Translations under genes and position numbers: made by a program
Assembly (NCBI GenBank): GCA_019915135.1
Contig: JAHLMK010000007.1
Coordinates: forward strand, 1,116,001-1,180,000
DNA length: 64,000 nt
Origin: Strobilurus pachycystidiatus
Taxonomy: Eukaryota > Basidiomycota > Agaricomycetes > Agaricales > Physalacriaceae
Direction of reading: 5' to 3'
Notes under the pieces: model-generated
The model's input: only the letters and a program-made list of their open reading frames with translations
What the model was told of the DNA's origin: nothing
Databases searched by the model: none
Shown: piece by piece, positions 11,658-27,754 of the stretch
Position numbering within the stretch: the stretch's first letter is position 1
Layout of the letters: each line of letters begins with the position of its first letter

Positions 11658-13527
11658 TGCCCACTGTCGACACCGAGCTGTATGACCTTCTAGGCATCTC
11701 GCCGGAGTCCAGCCAAGGTCGGCTACGCTTCATTCAGACAGCTCGACGTTATGCTCATCCATCACCCTAGCCGACATCAAAAAGGCGTACCGGAAAAAAG
11801 TGTGATTGTCCTTCTCTCATCGTCGCCCGTTCTCATCTCCCTGTAAAGGCCAAGGAGCAGCATCCCGTACGTTCCATGCTTACCCCGCGCGTTTCCACGT
11901 CGATCTCTGACCGCGCCTCTCAATCTTCAGGACAAAGTACGTTGCACCCCCTCTATGAACATGCTCCCTCATCAACTCCGGCTTGTAGAATCCCAATGAC
12001 CCCGAAGCAAGCCAAAGATTCCAGGAAATGGCTGCTGCGTACGCTCACTCTACTCGTGCTGTCAATGATGCCTGCCAACACCTATCAGATACGAGATCCT
12101 CAATGATCCCGAATCGCGTGCAATTTACGACGAACGCGGCATGGCTGGTCTCAGTGGTGCCGGATCATCAGGCGGCATGGATGATCTCTTCGCACAGTTC
12201 TTCGCTGGAGGGGCATTTGGTGGTGGTGGTGGCGGCGGCGGCGCCAGCTTTGGGGGATTTGAGTTCGACTTGGGCGGCGGTGGCGGCGGCAGGCGGACGC
12301 AAGGACAGGACTCCGTCCTTCCGTACGAGGTCACACTAGATGATCTCTACAACGGGAAACACGTCAAGATGGATATGGAACGGGAGGTGGTGTGTGGGAC
12401 ATGTAAAGGGTATGATCTGTGACACTCCCATAGCACCGAGTTGAAATGTCTCTAGCTCTGGTGCCAAAGGGAACGCCAAACCAAAGCAATGCTCGTCTTG
12501 CGAAGGCAAGGGTTGGACGTACATCCACAGTCAAGTTCGGAAAATTACTGCACATCTCTTGACGTCGTCTCACCCTTATTTAGGTTGGCCCTGGAACGTA
12601 TAGCACTGGTCGCGCCGCATGCCATGACTGTGGCGGGAAGGGAGAAAAGCTGAAGAGCAAGGACACGTAAGAAGTTCTGCGCGTCATCTTGCCAATAGCA
12701 CTCACACTGCTCAGTTGTAAGAAATGTAAAGGCGAACAAACCGTGAAGGAAAAGAAGCGCCAGGAAATCTTTATAGAGAAGGGCATGGCTGACAGACAAC
12801 GAATTGTACTAGCAGGTGCTGGAGACCAGGAGGTGTGTCTGACTGTCTACCTTTCTCTTCAAGAACGTCCAGCCAATGCTAACTCTTCCAGCCTGGGCTG
12901 CCTGCCGGTGATGTAGTCTTTGTTCTGAAAGCGCAAGCTCACGACAGCTTCGAACGCTCTGGGAACGACCTCCTCACGACCATCAAGATTACACTCTCTG
13001 AAGCTCTGTTTGGATTTTCGCGTATCCTTTTGACTCATCTCGATGGGCGAGGGATCAAGGTAACGAGTCCGCCGGGCAAGATAATCAAGCCAGATGATTC
13101 CATCGTCCTCCGTCGAGAAGGGATGCCTATCTACAAGACCCCAGACCAGAAGGGGGATTTATACGTCGTGTTCGAGATTGAGATGCCGGACTCGCAATGG
13201 CTCAAGACGATTGACCCGAAGGTGAGCCCCAAAGCAAATCCACAGACGCAGTCCTCATCAGCGCCACCTCAGGCTGTCGAGGCATTACTACCACCAAAAA
13301 GGAGCAACGTCGACCCGCTGCCGGAGGTTGTGGATGAATCAGAGTATGAGGAGTCTGACATCGTCGAAGTGCGTCACAAAAACTTCCCGGCTAGTGCTGG
13401 CTTCTTTGACCAGGCCTTTCCGCACCAGTTTGGCCAAACCGAGGACGATTGGGAGGATGAAGATGACGATGATGAGGGCCACTATCACGGGCATGGGGCT
13501 CAAGAGCCGGATTGTGCCCCGCAGTGA
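11658..13527 (+). CDS. Class I DnaJ (Hsp40) co-chaperone, Ydj1/Xdj1-like; first exon not resolved
   Basis: Co-chaperone that stimulates Hsp70 ATPase and binds clients. The J domain starts PTVDTELYDLLGISPESSQ and continues ADIKKAYRKKAKEQHPDK. It is split over several tiny exons: 11771-11799, 11849-11866, the 6-nt exon 11931-11936, then 11989-12038. A Gly-rich linker (12200-12300) follows. The zinc-binding region shows CXXCXGXG-type repeats: VVCGTCKG-SG, KQCSSCEGKG, ACHDCGGKG and DTCKKCKGE. The C-terminal client-binding domain includes DLLTTIKITLSEALFGF and HLDGRGIKV. An acidic stretch (EDDWEDEDDDDEG) precedes the C-terminus, which ends DCAPQ. The final CAPQ resembles the farnesylation box of yeast Ydj1. 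The start codon is missing from this model because its exon lies upstream of 11658. Confidence 0.9.
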
Positions 13528-13996
13528 TATCGTGTGCGTCTTTGGTTCCCAGTCTTGCATTCTATCACCACTCAATCAATATATAATTCCTCACCAAATG
13601 TACTTTTACATCATATATATCCTACGCCACGCTACCTGTACAGTTATGTTATCGCATGCCCCCTATTAGACAAAGATATTACATGCCGGTGTATCCATGC
13701 AGCAGCAACTGCTGCACAGCTGAACTCGCGAGTGACATTGAAAAGCGTTCAATTGAGTCTTTTAGTTGTCGTCCATCAAAGCCTTCAGTGGGCTGAGACT
13801 CTGATTTCGGACAAGTAAACCCGATGGCAGCCAGCTACAGACGCCCTCTGATTGGACGCCCCAGGTCAGGTGATTTCATGACGAGATGATCAGAATTTGA
13901 GTGACTCCAATTTAAATTTTGTTTTCATTCTGTCGTTAGCGTCTCTCCCACAACTATCCTCCTAGACTTTCCTTCTTCCTCCAAAAGACATCCGCA
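13528..13996. promoter_or_regulatory. Intergenic region, promoter of homocitrate synthase
   Basis: 0.47 kb between DnaJ stop and homocitrate synthase start. The proximal part has a pyrimidine-rich leader just before the ATG (about 13935-13990), common in highly expressed fungal genes, and one Gcn4-like site listed separately. Confidence 0.5.
13902..13907 (+). promoter_or_regulatory. Candidate Gcn4/Cpc1 site (TGACTC)
   Basis: The core TGACTC lies about 90 bp before the homocitrate synthase start, in the context gTGACTCca. Gcn4/Cpc1 (bZIP) proteins bind RTGACTCA-like sites and activate lysine and other amino-acid genes under starvation. The sixmer is seen; its function is inferred, and a single sixmer can arise by chance. 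Confidence 0.35.
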
Positions 13997-15790
<1,794 letters not shown>

Positions 15791-16387
15791 TCAGGTATGG
15801 GTCGTTGAAAAGAACAGAACAGCTGTTGTATGATTATTAGTGGATCTGAATGTGATATCATTGACTTTTTGTCCATTGGGACAATCATCAGTGTTTGACT
15901 TGCGATCGCCAATGTCTCATGAACACATGCTGTCAATGATGTTTGAGAAAATGAACAACGTCTGTGTTTTCTTCATATCTGAAAGAGAACGGAGTACGAG
16001 ACGGTCAGCTCGTGGTACCTCAGAAGAACTTTGAAAAACAAATTATGCGCCACAGATATCACAGGGACATCTTACATGTCCATCCGACTGTCGCACAACC
16101 CTGCTGTAGCCGAGGGCAGAATAAGCTGTTGAATGACATTTGAAATTACCTATGAAGATGAAAGATATGTGTTTTGTCTAAGTACAGATGAATGGCGTTG
16201 TGGGTCTTTGTGGATGTGGGTCTTTGTGGATACAGAGTACGTATGATATATGTAGTAGTGAGCAGGACGAATAGAACAGTAACCAAAATGCGATGCTATG
16301 ATGTATGTATGTTGTGTAAGAGAGAGCAGATGTGAGAGCGATGATAGCGAGAAGGGTCGTGGAAAAGTCATGCAAGGTGCGTGGCGG
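15791..16387. other. Convergent 3' intergenic region
   Basis: Tail-to-tail gap of 0.6 kb between homocitrate synthase and the zinc-finger gene. It contains a perfect 16-bp tandem duplication at 16200-16231. No other feature was recognised. Confidence 0.6.
16200..16231. repeat. Perfect 16-bp tandem duplication
   Basis: The unit gtgggtctttgtggat occurs twice without gap (16200-16215 and 16216-16231) in the 3' region of the zinc-finger gene. Likely replication slippage. Confidence 0.8.
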
Positions 16388-17077
16388 TCAATCCGATCGG
16401 TCGCGGATTTTTCGCGGGAGGTGGACATCGGCGTGGCCGCCTTTCCTCAAATCGCCGTGATGGGCGTGTTCCGTGTCCACCCCATCGGATTCTGATTCCA
16501 TCGAGTCCTCCCCGGGGGTGACGGATGCATGTGGCGGGGCGGCTGCCGCCACTCGTGATCGTGGCGCATTAAACGGTACGGACAGGTCGCGCGGCCGACG
16601 CTGCTTGGGAATGTATCCGTGCGCGCGCTTGCGATGCCGGGTCAGTGATCCCGGATCAGAGGTAGAGAATGAGCAATCAGGACAGCAACGCGACTTCATC
16701 TTGGTGCTTCAAGAAATCAGTATCGAAGATCATGAGGGATAGAAGAGAACCCACTGCGTGCGGATGTGAGTATCAACATTCGACTTTTGCATGTTCTCGT
16801 AGCCACATATCGGACAGTGGTGCATTCTAGTGTGCGGGTGATCAGCTCGTAGTAGCGGAAGGAATTAAATGTGGCCACACAGCTGAGATTTGTCGACGAC
16901 ATGGATTCGCATGTGGCGAGCCATATCGCTCTTCCTCTGTATTGTCCTCCCGCATTCCTTGCATTGAGCACTAGCCGGAATCTTTGCTTCCGTTGTACGC
17001 GACGACTGTGGCCAAAGAAATCAGCGATTGTGCCCGGCAGGTCAGCCAGTGAGTCGTACCTTTGAAACACGAGGCAT
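16388..17077 (-). CDS. Small C2H2 zinc-finger protein (three fingers)
   Basis: Four-exon model beginning MPRVSK at 17077. Intron 17006-17059 leads to SSRTTEAKIPASAQ and finger 1, CKECGRTIQRKSDMARHMRIH. A second intron (donor GTGTGG near 16880, acceptor ending near 16827) joins KSQL to MHHCPICGYENM, finger 2, whose last His codon is completed across a third intron (about 16704-16755) to give HIRTH. Finger 3 is RCCPDCSFSTSDPGSLTRHRKRAH. A basic patch, IPKQRRPRD, and a disordered tail rich in Ser/Asp follow. The C-x2-C-x12-H-x3/4-H spacing is good for all three fingers, which strongly supports the splicing. It is likely a nuclear DNA-binding protein of about 180 residues. The target is unknown. 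Confidence 0.8.
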
Positions 17078-17455
17078 CTCCTTCCAGAGAAGCGGGTGAT
17101 GGTAAAGGACAAGATTTAGAGAGGCGGGTGGAAAACACGCGAAAAATGTATGTTCTACACGTGTAGGAACAAACGAACTCCGAACCTCGGGAGGCCGATC
17201 GCGACAGGTTCGAACGTCACATTGAGGCGCTGGTCAAATCTGATTCACATCAGTACAATTGCAGACTATAGTATACGGTAAATACAGATGAATGTATATG
17301 ATTAACATGCCAATGCTAGATGTCAGGAGGGTACGTGCGACGAAAAAATGTGTGAGTGAGAGATGCTACAGGCTGGCGATGAGGTATTACAACAAAGATC
17401 CCATTACAACAAGATCCCAAATATGTAAGAGAGAGACAATAAACATGAGAATCTG
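17078..17455. other. Intergenic, 5' of zinc-finger gene and 3' of histidine kinase
   Basis: 0.38 kb. Contains the zinc-finger promoter and the kinase 3' UTR. Nothing else was recognised; a B-box-like gttcgaac near 17206 lacks a matching A box. Confidence 0.5.
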
Positions 17456-20400
17456 TTATGACATTCCGAGTTTGCGGAACATCTCATCCAGTGTTTTGAA
17501 GGCCACCGGTTTGACCAAACTGGACAGAGTATAAGCCTCGTGAGTAGTGCCAGATTGGATAGAAGCTCACTATCCGTCCACGCCAGCGTCAAAGGCTCGA
17601 CGTTTATCCTCCAATGAAGACATCCCAGTGAGGGCTAATATCTTGGTAGTATGCTGAGGGCCCTCCGACTCGAATCGTCGAATCTCAGTTGTAGCGCCAA
17701 TACCATCCAAGACGGGCATCGATAAGTCGAGAAGAACCACGCTGATGCCCGAGATTAGCTACAAAAGCAACGTTTATGAAGGGTTCTTGAACTTACTCGA
17801 AAGGTCCCTCTTGAGTATACACGTTGACCCCATCTCGGCCATCTGCGGCATCTCTGAAGTGGTATCCTTTCTTCGAGAGCCATTGCAGTCTGTGGACGAG
17901 CAGCTTAGAGGCATGCGCGTAGAAACAATGGAATGTGAGCGTACAGGAGATTGCGGAGTATGGGGTTATCTTCAACAACGAGGACCTTGAATGGGTTCAC
18001 CCTGTTTTGCGTGTTTCGTATTGTGCCGACGGATGATTTCAGTAGGGACCCCCCTGGTCCAACGCTTATGGTCGGAGAAGTCGTTTCGGGTTCCGTATCG
18101 CGTTCGTTTGTCGTCGACAAGCGTTTCCACTGTGTTGCCACAGTCGGACGCATTGTGATTGATCGTGATATGGGTGGTCGAATGCTCGCATGAGCCGGTT
18201 CTTCGGAATTCCTGCGGGAAGGTAACATCGCGGAGGTGGAGGTAACGAGGCCAGACCGAGGGTGTTGCCCATCGGAAAGACTGGGAGCGGGTGTCCTCTG
18301 CGTCTGGATTTTCAGAGCATGTACACAGAGATTGAGCGTAGCACGAAGGCGAGATGGACCTCCAGGCTTGTACACTAGTCGACAGAATCCCCCAATGCGG
18401 TCATGTTCACTGACAACAGACATAACTTGGGGACTTCCTCGCGAGTCTGACAGGACAACGAATGGACGAGAGATGTCGTGATTCTGCGTCGCTCTCTCGA
18501 CCATGGAAACGTCCTCATTTAGAATGACTATGTCCCCAAGTTGGTCATCATGGCCCGAAGTCTTTACATCGAAGCCCCACCACGATGTGAGATAAGTTCG
18601 GACGGTGGCCACTAGAAGTTGGACGCCGCGGTGATCAGAGTCGAAACCTACGAGCGATACTGAGGCAGGATGGTCTGGATCCTCGAACTTGAAGTGGTCC
18701 ATATCAGATACAGACGAATCGGTCTCGGATTCCTGGGTCACTTCCGCGTTGAAGGTCACCTTGATCTCAGTGCCGACGCCCTCCTCGCTCCATACGTCTA
18801 TTCGGCCCTCAACACTTTCTGAACGAAGGATGCTGTTGACAATAGCGAGACCAAGCCCGGTCCCTGGTTGAAGTGGATTCTCCTGAGAGAAAGGATGGAA
18901 CAGCTGATTGCGCTGGAAACTCCTGCTAATGCCCTATCCGGAATTGAGTATGATGATCTGTCAAAATCATGAGTGATCTGCAGCCCGTACCTTCCCGGTG
19001 TCTATGACAGATAGCTCAACCTTGACCCTTTCGGGAGGATCGTCTGAATCGTCTGCGCGGGGTACTTCTCTTAGGCTCACGTGTACGCATCCATCCTAAC
19101 TGCTGATGAGACGCTTCTGCAAATGGAACATTAAATATCACTGTACCGTTGTGAACTTCAGGCTGTTTCCGAAGAGGTTCATGAGAATTCGCCGTATACC
19201 ACCCTTTTCGCATTTGAGAAGCCAGCCCTGATGTCAAGATTAGTAGTGAAGAACTAAATGGATTAGAAAACGCACCCCGGCTCGGTGCCCAATATCAATC
19301 ACGGTCTCAATGTGGTTTTGCTTACGCAAAGATACCTCTTGAGGCGGAGCATATACACTGCCAATACCAGTGTCATCTGCGATGGCTTGACGAGCTCGAT
19401 GTCCGACCCAGCATCCGTCGACCGCCTCCTCGACCAATTGCATCAGGTTCACACTACGTACAACATTAGCCACATCGGACAGGATTGGAAGGAGACGTAC
19501 TTTGACGGTACTATCACGTTCTCGACGCCACCAGACTTGGAATTTCCACTGAGTTTTGTGAAATCCAGGACATGGTTAACGGTCTCCACTAAGGAAGTAC
19601 CGCAAGCCTGGATGGTCTGCAAGAATGAGCTTTGCGAGTGGTTGAGATTGCTCTCATCGAGAAGTTCGGCAGCTGCTAGAATCTAGCAAAATCATGACTA
19701 CAAGATCCTATCACAAGAGAAAGGACATACACCATGCAGCGGTGTTCGCAGCTCGTGCGAGATGCTGAAGTCAGCGTATTAGCAGGGTTTTCACGTAAGG
19801 GAGGGTGAAGCGATAGATACTGACTTCGATATAAACAAGCTTTTGGCCTTGTCTGCAAGAAGCATCCGACGTTTGAGCACCGCCGACAGAATGATGACAC
19901 CTGTTGGAGTTCGCGTTCAACGGACGCTCGCAGTACCCATGATTTAACAAAATATGTTACCGATTGCACGCAAATACGACTGCTCGTGACCCTCCAACTG
20001 TGATATGATGAGCTTTGGAAGACACTTCTGGAAAGAACAAACTAACGGGACTACTCAACGCATCAGAGGCATTGTATGCACACATCAATGCGAAAGGACG
20101 TTTGTCAATGTTGAAAATCGGGACAGCTAGTAAGCAGAGGGTGAGAATCACTCGGCATATATACCAAACAAGACCCACTCAGTGCGTAGGAAACTCGTGT
20201 TGGTAAGAAGGATCTCCAAGTCTTGTCGACAATACTTTCCATGACCTTTCCTTCTGGGTATTTCTCGCAGAAGCTTCCCAGACCCGCCCATTGCTCCGCA
20301 GACAGTCTCCGAACCTCAGTCGACTTTCCGGGATCGCCATGGTACATCACCACACTGACGTTCCCTTCGCTCCCTGCTGATAGATGATGCAGAGGGGACG

Positions 20401-23157
20401 AGTCGGAGGTTGAAGACGAAGCTGATGAAGGCGTCCCAGAGTCTCTCCCACTGGTCGAAGGCTCTGATACAGGCGGCGACACTAGATCAGGACCGTTCGA
20501 GTTCACATCGCAATGCGACACATCCATGACAATAACATCATCAACGTCGAGTGTCCGCTGTATTAACCGGGCAGCACGAGAGTAAACCTTCTCCATCGAG
20601 CCAGACTGTAGGAATGACTTGTGCTGGGGGCTGGAGTAACGTTGCTTCAGCTCCGGCCGAACAGGGGAGGTTGATTGGGTTGCTTCTGGCTGTCGCGATG
20701 GTCCCGATTGTGGAACATCCAGAAGTGATGCAGAAGAGGCAGGAGTTTTAGAGGGGAGGACAGGAAGACTGGGGAACGTGATATGACTATGAGCGTCCTC
20801 CTTGGGAGTACTCGGAGAGGCTCGCAGGTTAGACGAGATCGGAGGACTGGGCATCGCAGCTTGAGCATCCTCCTTTTCTATAGGAGTGACAGAGGGAGAC
20901 GGAGTCCGCGGAAGCGTCGGTGAATATGTTTCTACAGTGATGGCAGCCTCGTCGTGACGTGGGGAAGAGGATGGTGCCAATGAGTCGGTTGGGATTTCAG
21001 GAGTAGCCCCGGTGACTGTTGGAGTGCCAGGTACGACCCCGAGGGCCTCTTCGAGCGCAAGCGATGAACCATTCTCGATTGTCGGCGAGGCACGAGCATA
21101 ATCGTGCGAGTGAGTCATGTTGTCCTGCAAGATAGATTCAGGAATCGGAGCGGCGCCGCCATGGCTCGTCGATGTAGCAGGTAGCATCACAGGTAGTGGG
21201 GTAGAAGGCGCAGATGTATGTGCAGGTGTGAATATTGGCGAAAGGGGTTTCGGTCGGGGGTGCTCTGGCTCTGGCCTGGGATCCGGCTCTGCCATGTCAA
21301 TCTCGATGCATTCGCGGCTGAATTGCTCCATCTGAGTGCATCATTAGGACGGGAATACCGTGTTGTTGAATGAACTGACCGATCGCTGTATACGATCGCG
21401 CACTTTGATTTGAATCTAACACCTGGTTACAAATGACCTTGATGGAGCGATGGAGGTATACCTTGTCCCGCCAAAGTTCCATCTCCCGCATGGCAATGGC
21501 GGCAAACTCCTTTAGTGCATGGCGATGTCTTGGCGTGAAGTCGTCTCGTGGTGTGTCATCGAAAACAGCCAGACTATAAAGTATGTATGAGTGAAAATTA
21601 AACACGAGACCGAGAGCGCGACTGACGTTCCAACGTTGTAACCATTCGATGTCCTTAATGGCGCACAAGCATGGAAACGGACATGCGGCGCATCAGTGAC
21701 CAAGGGCTGAAAATAAGTTAAGGCTCTACTTGGTCCTACACGACACCGCTACATACATTGCCTTTGAACCTCCAGTCGAGATGGGTATCGAGAACAATAG
21801 TAGGCTCATCGTCTCTGCAAGCGCGTCAGAAATGTTGGGAGGTAAAGCGCGATCGCGGTACCTTTGTAGGATCGCATGTCCACAAAACGATTGTCTGCGG
21901 GAACACGACGGGATTTTGATGCCCCCTGGATACGATCATGAACGTTTAACATACCATTACGGCACTGGGTTCTCACTTACATTGAGACTTGAAGTATCTA
22001 ATTGACTTGATGAGAACGAGAAGATGATGGAGGCTCTAGGTTACTCACTGTTCGTTTGCATCTATAAGAGTGATGTAGACGCCTTTGGTGTTGAAGACGA
22101 GCTTGGCAAGGTGGGCGATGCGATCAAAGTTGACGTCCGACGCTGTACCCCAGAGGTTGAACATGTAGAGGGCGCGTCTGCGCTTGGCCTCATCGGGCGG
22201 CAGAGGAGGTGCCAGATAGCCCAGGTCCGCATACGTGTTGTCTTGATCAGTGGCAGCCGATGGCATGCTGATGCGCGGCGGGGCCGCCGGTGGAGCAGGC
22301 AGTGGAGCCGAAGACTGGCGAGTGAGATTTGCCCGCTTTGGCCCGGGAGTGAGTGATGCGGACGACGAACCCGCGCTTGTAGTAGTGTCTGCAGGTGCGT
22401 GCGGGACGTCGTGGTGATTGAAATAGTCCGTGGGCGTGGTGATAGGAGGATCATCAGTGGGGGGCTCCTGGGGCTCCTGGTCCTGGCTGACGCCCTTCCA
22501 AAAGTTCATGAAGTTCATCTTGCGCGTCCCGCCGGGCGTCATCACGACTTCGGTGGGCGAATCATCGGGATGGACGCCGGGCACGACGACGGACACGCCG
22601 CGAAAGGGATCGGTCAGTTCGTGCTCTGGGCTGGGCAGGGCTAGCGGCGATAGATTGACGTGTGTGCCCGCGAGTCGCAGGGTGGCTGCCGACACGACGT
22701 ACGACGGCGCAGATGGCTTGGACGCCTGCACCTTGGAGGAGGACGCGATGGGGAGGTGAAGGTCTGGCTTGAGTCGTGCGGACGGCGACGGCGGCGGTGC
22801 GGACGATGAGGAGAACGAGTTGCGCATCCTGTGGGCGGAGCTGGACGAGCGGGACGGCTTTCTGTGCGGTATCGCGGTCATTTCGAACTCGTCCGGCGAC
22901 GCGGTGGAGTCAGATGAGAGGATGCCTGCGGGCGGGATGGGTGTTTTGTGGGGGTCCCAGCGTCCCAGGGCATAGGCAGAGATGAAGGCGGACCAGTCGG
23001 AGGCGTCGGGCGTCGGAGCGCTGTTGGCGGCGTGCACCGGGGTGGTGATGTCTTGGACATCGTGGCCGTCGTCTTCGACAAGGGTCTGCATGCCGTTCGG
23101 ATAGAAAAGAGGATCGCTGGAGGACGGCGCGGTGGAAGGCCGACGTTTTGGTTTCAT
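17456..23157 (-). CDS. Hybrid histidine kinase with GAF domain(s), HATPase and receiver
   Basis: Two-component sensor expected to feed a Ypd1-type phosphorelay. Start MKPKRRPSTAPSS at 23157 (an upstream in-frame ATG at 23193 is possible). A long Ser/Pro-rich N-terminus precedes a GAF domain (about 21450-22130) that begins RALYMFNLWGTASDVNFDRIAHLAK and includes GYNVGTLAVFDDTPRDDF. A disordered Pro/Ser linker follows (about 20650-21330), then a second GAF-like stretch (KVYSRAARLIQRTLDVDDVIVM, about 20300-20600). The H-box is SHELRTPLHG with its His at 19755-19757. The N-box is RRILMNLFGNSLKF (near 19170) and the G-box PGTGLGLAIVNS (near 18850). A degenerate receiver lies at about 18300-18670. 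The terminal receiver has KVLVVEDNP, LLDLSMP (phospho-Asp), ALTGMSS and YLVKPVAFK, and ends LGMS. No clear membrane segments, so likely cytosolic. Confidence 0.92.
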
Positions 23158-23869
23158 GCGGCGTTCATCGACAAGGTCACAGTGCAAGTGCAAAACTCAG
23201 CTGTCAACGCTCCACCAGCCCAACTACGTCATCGCGAGATCTCTTGATCCAAGTCGCGCCTCGGCTTGCCCCGCGCTGTGCCCAGGCGCTCTACATATTC
23301 TACGTGTCTATCAAGCTACTTATCGACAAGTCACCACCAGAGTTTCATGAGAGCTGCAAGTGTTTGCTTGATGCTCCGATCCTTCGTTTCCTTCTGGGCG
23401 CACCAAAAACTATCACAAGACAGGTGTCTATGCCGCACAGCGATAGAGCCCACAGTGGCAGATACATAGAACGCAAGTCTGGATCGACGACTGCAGTGAC
23501 GATCCAGGTAGCAAATGCATCATCGCAGCCTGTGTGCCAGTTCTGACTGTACTTTGAGAAGGAGCCCTGGTCTAAGCAAGTCTGGGCTAGTAGACAAGGC
23601 AGACAGAATCACAAAGCGTATTTCCCAAGCATTTCCCGGGGCAAATGCGCATATGGCACAGTGAACAGGTCCAACAAGAGACTTGTAGAGACTTGTGGTG
23701 TTGGCTGACTGGCTCAGATCAAGTTTGTTTGGTTCCAGCTCGGTTGTTTGGCAAAGGCCTTGCGTAGTTAGCAGGTCGACCAAGAACAACGTCCTCCAGC
23801 TTTTGCCCCCGCCGTCGCCCCGCCCCCCCCGCCCTCTCCCAGGCGCCGCACGACGCACCGCACGGTGCA
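23158..23869. promoter_or_regulatory. Divergent intergenic region between histidine kinase and MYST acetyltransferase
   Basis: 0.71 kb separating two genes transcribed outward. It ends with a C-rich tract (about 23805-23845) just before the MYST start. No defined regulatory motif was recognised. Confidence 0.45.
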
Positions 23870-27619
<3,750 letters not shown>

Positions 27620-27754
27620 TGTACTTGGGTACTTTCTTGTATAGTGCAGCTCGGTGTGCTCGATTATGTGTAGTGTATAGATCAGTCAAAATGTTACAGT
27701 ATGGTTGTATACTTTATTTGGCAGGGTCAGCGGGAGCAAACAGCGTGACGAACC

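Noticed and set aside
12125..12334. Minus-strand proline-rich ORF
   Set aside because: Antisense shadow of the Gly-rich linker of the DnaJ gene.
17195..17230. B-box-like gttcgaac suggesting a tRNA
   Set aside because: No A box, acceptor stem or cloverleaf pairing could be found around it.
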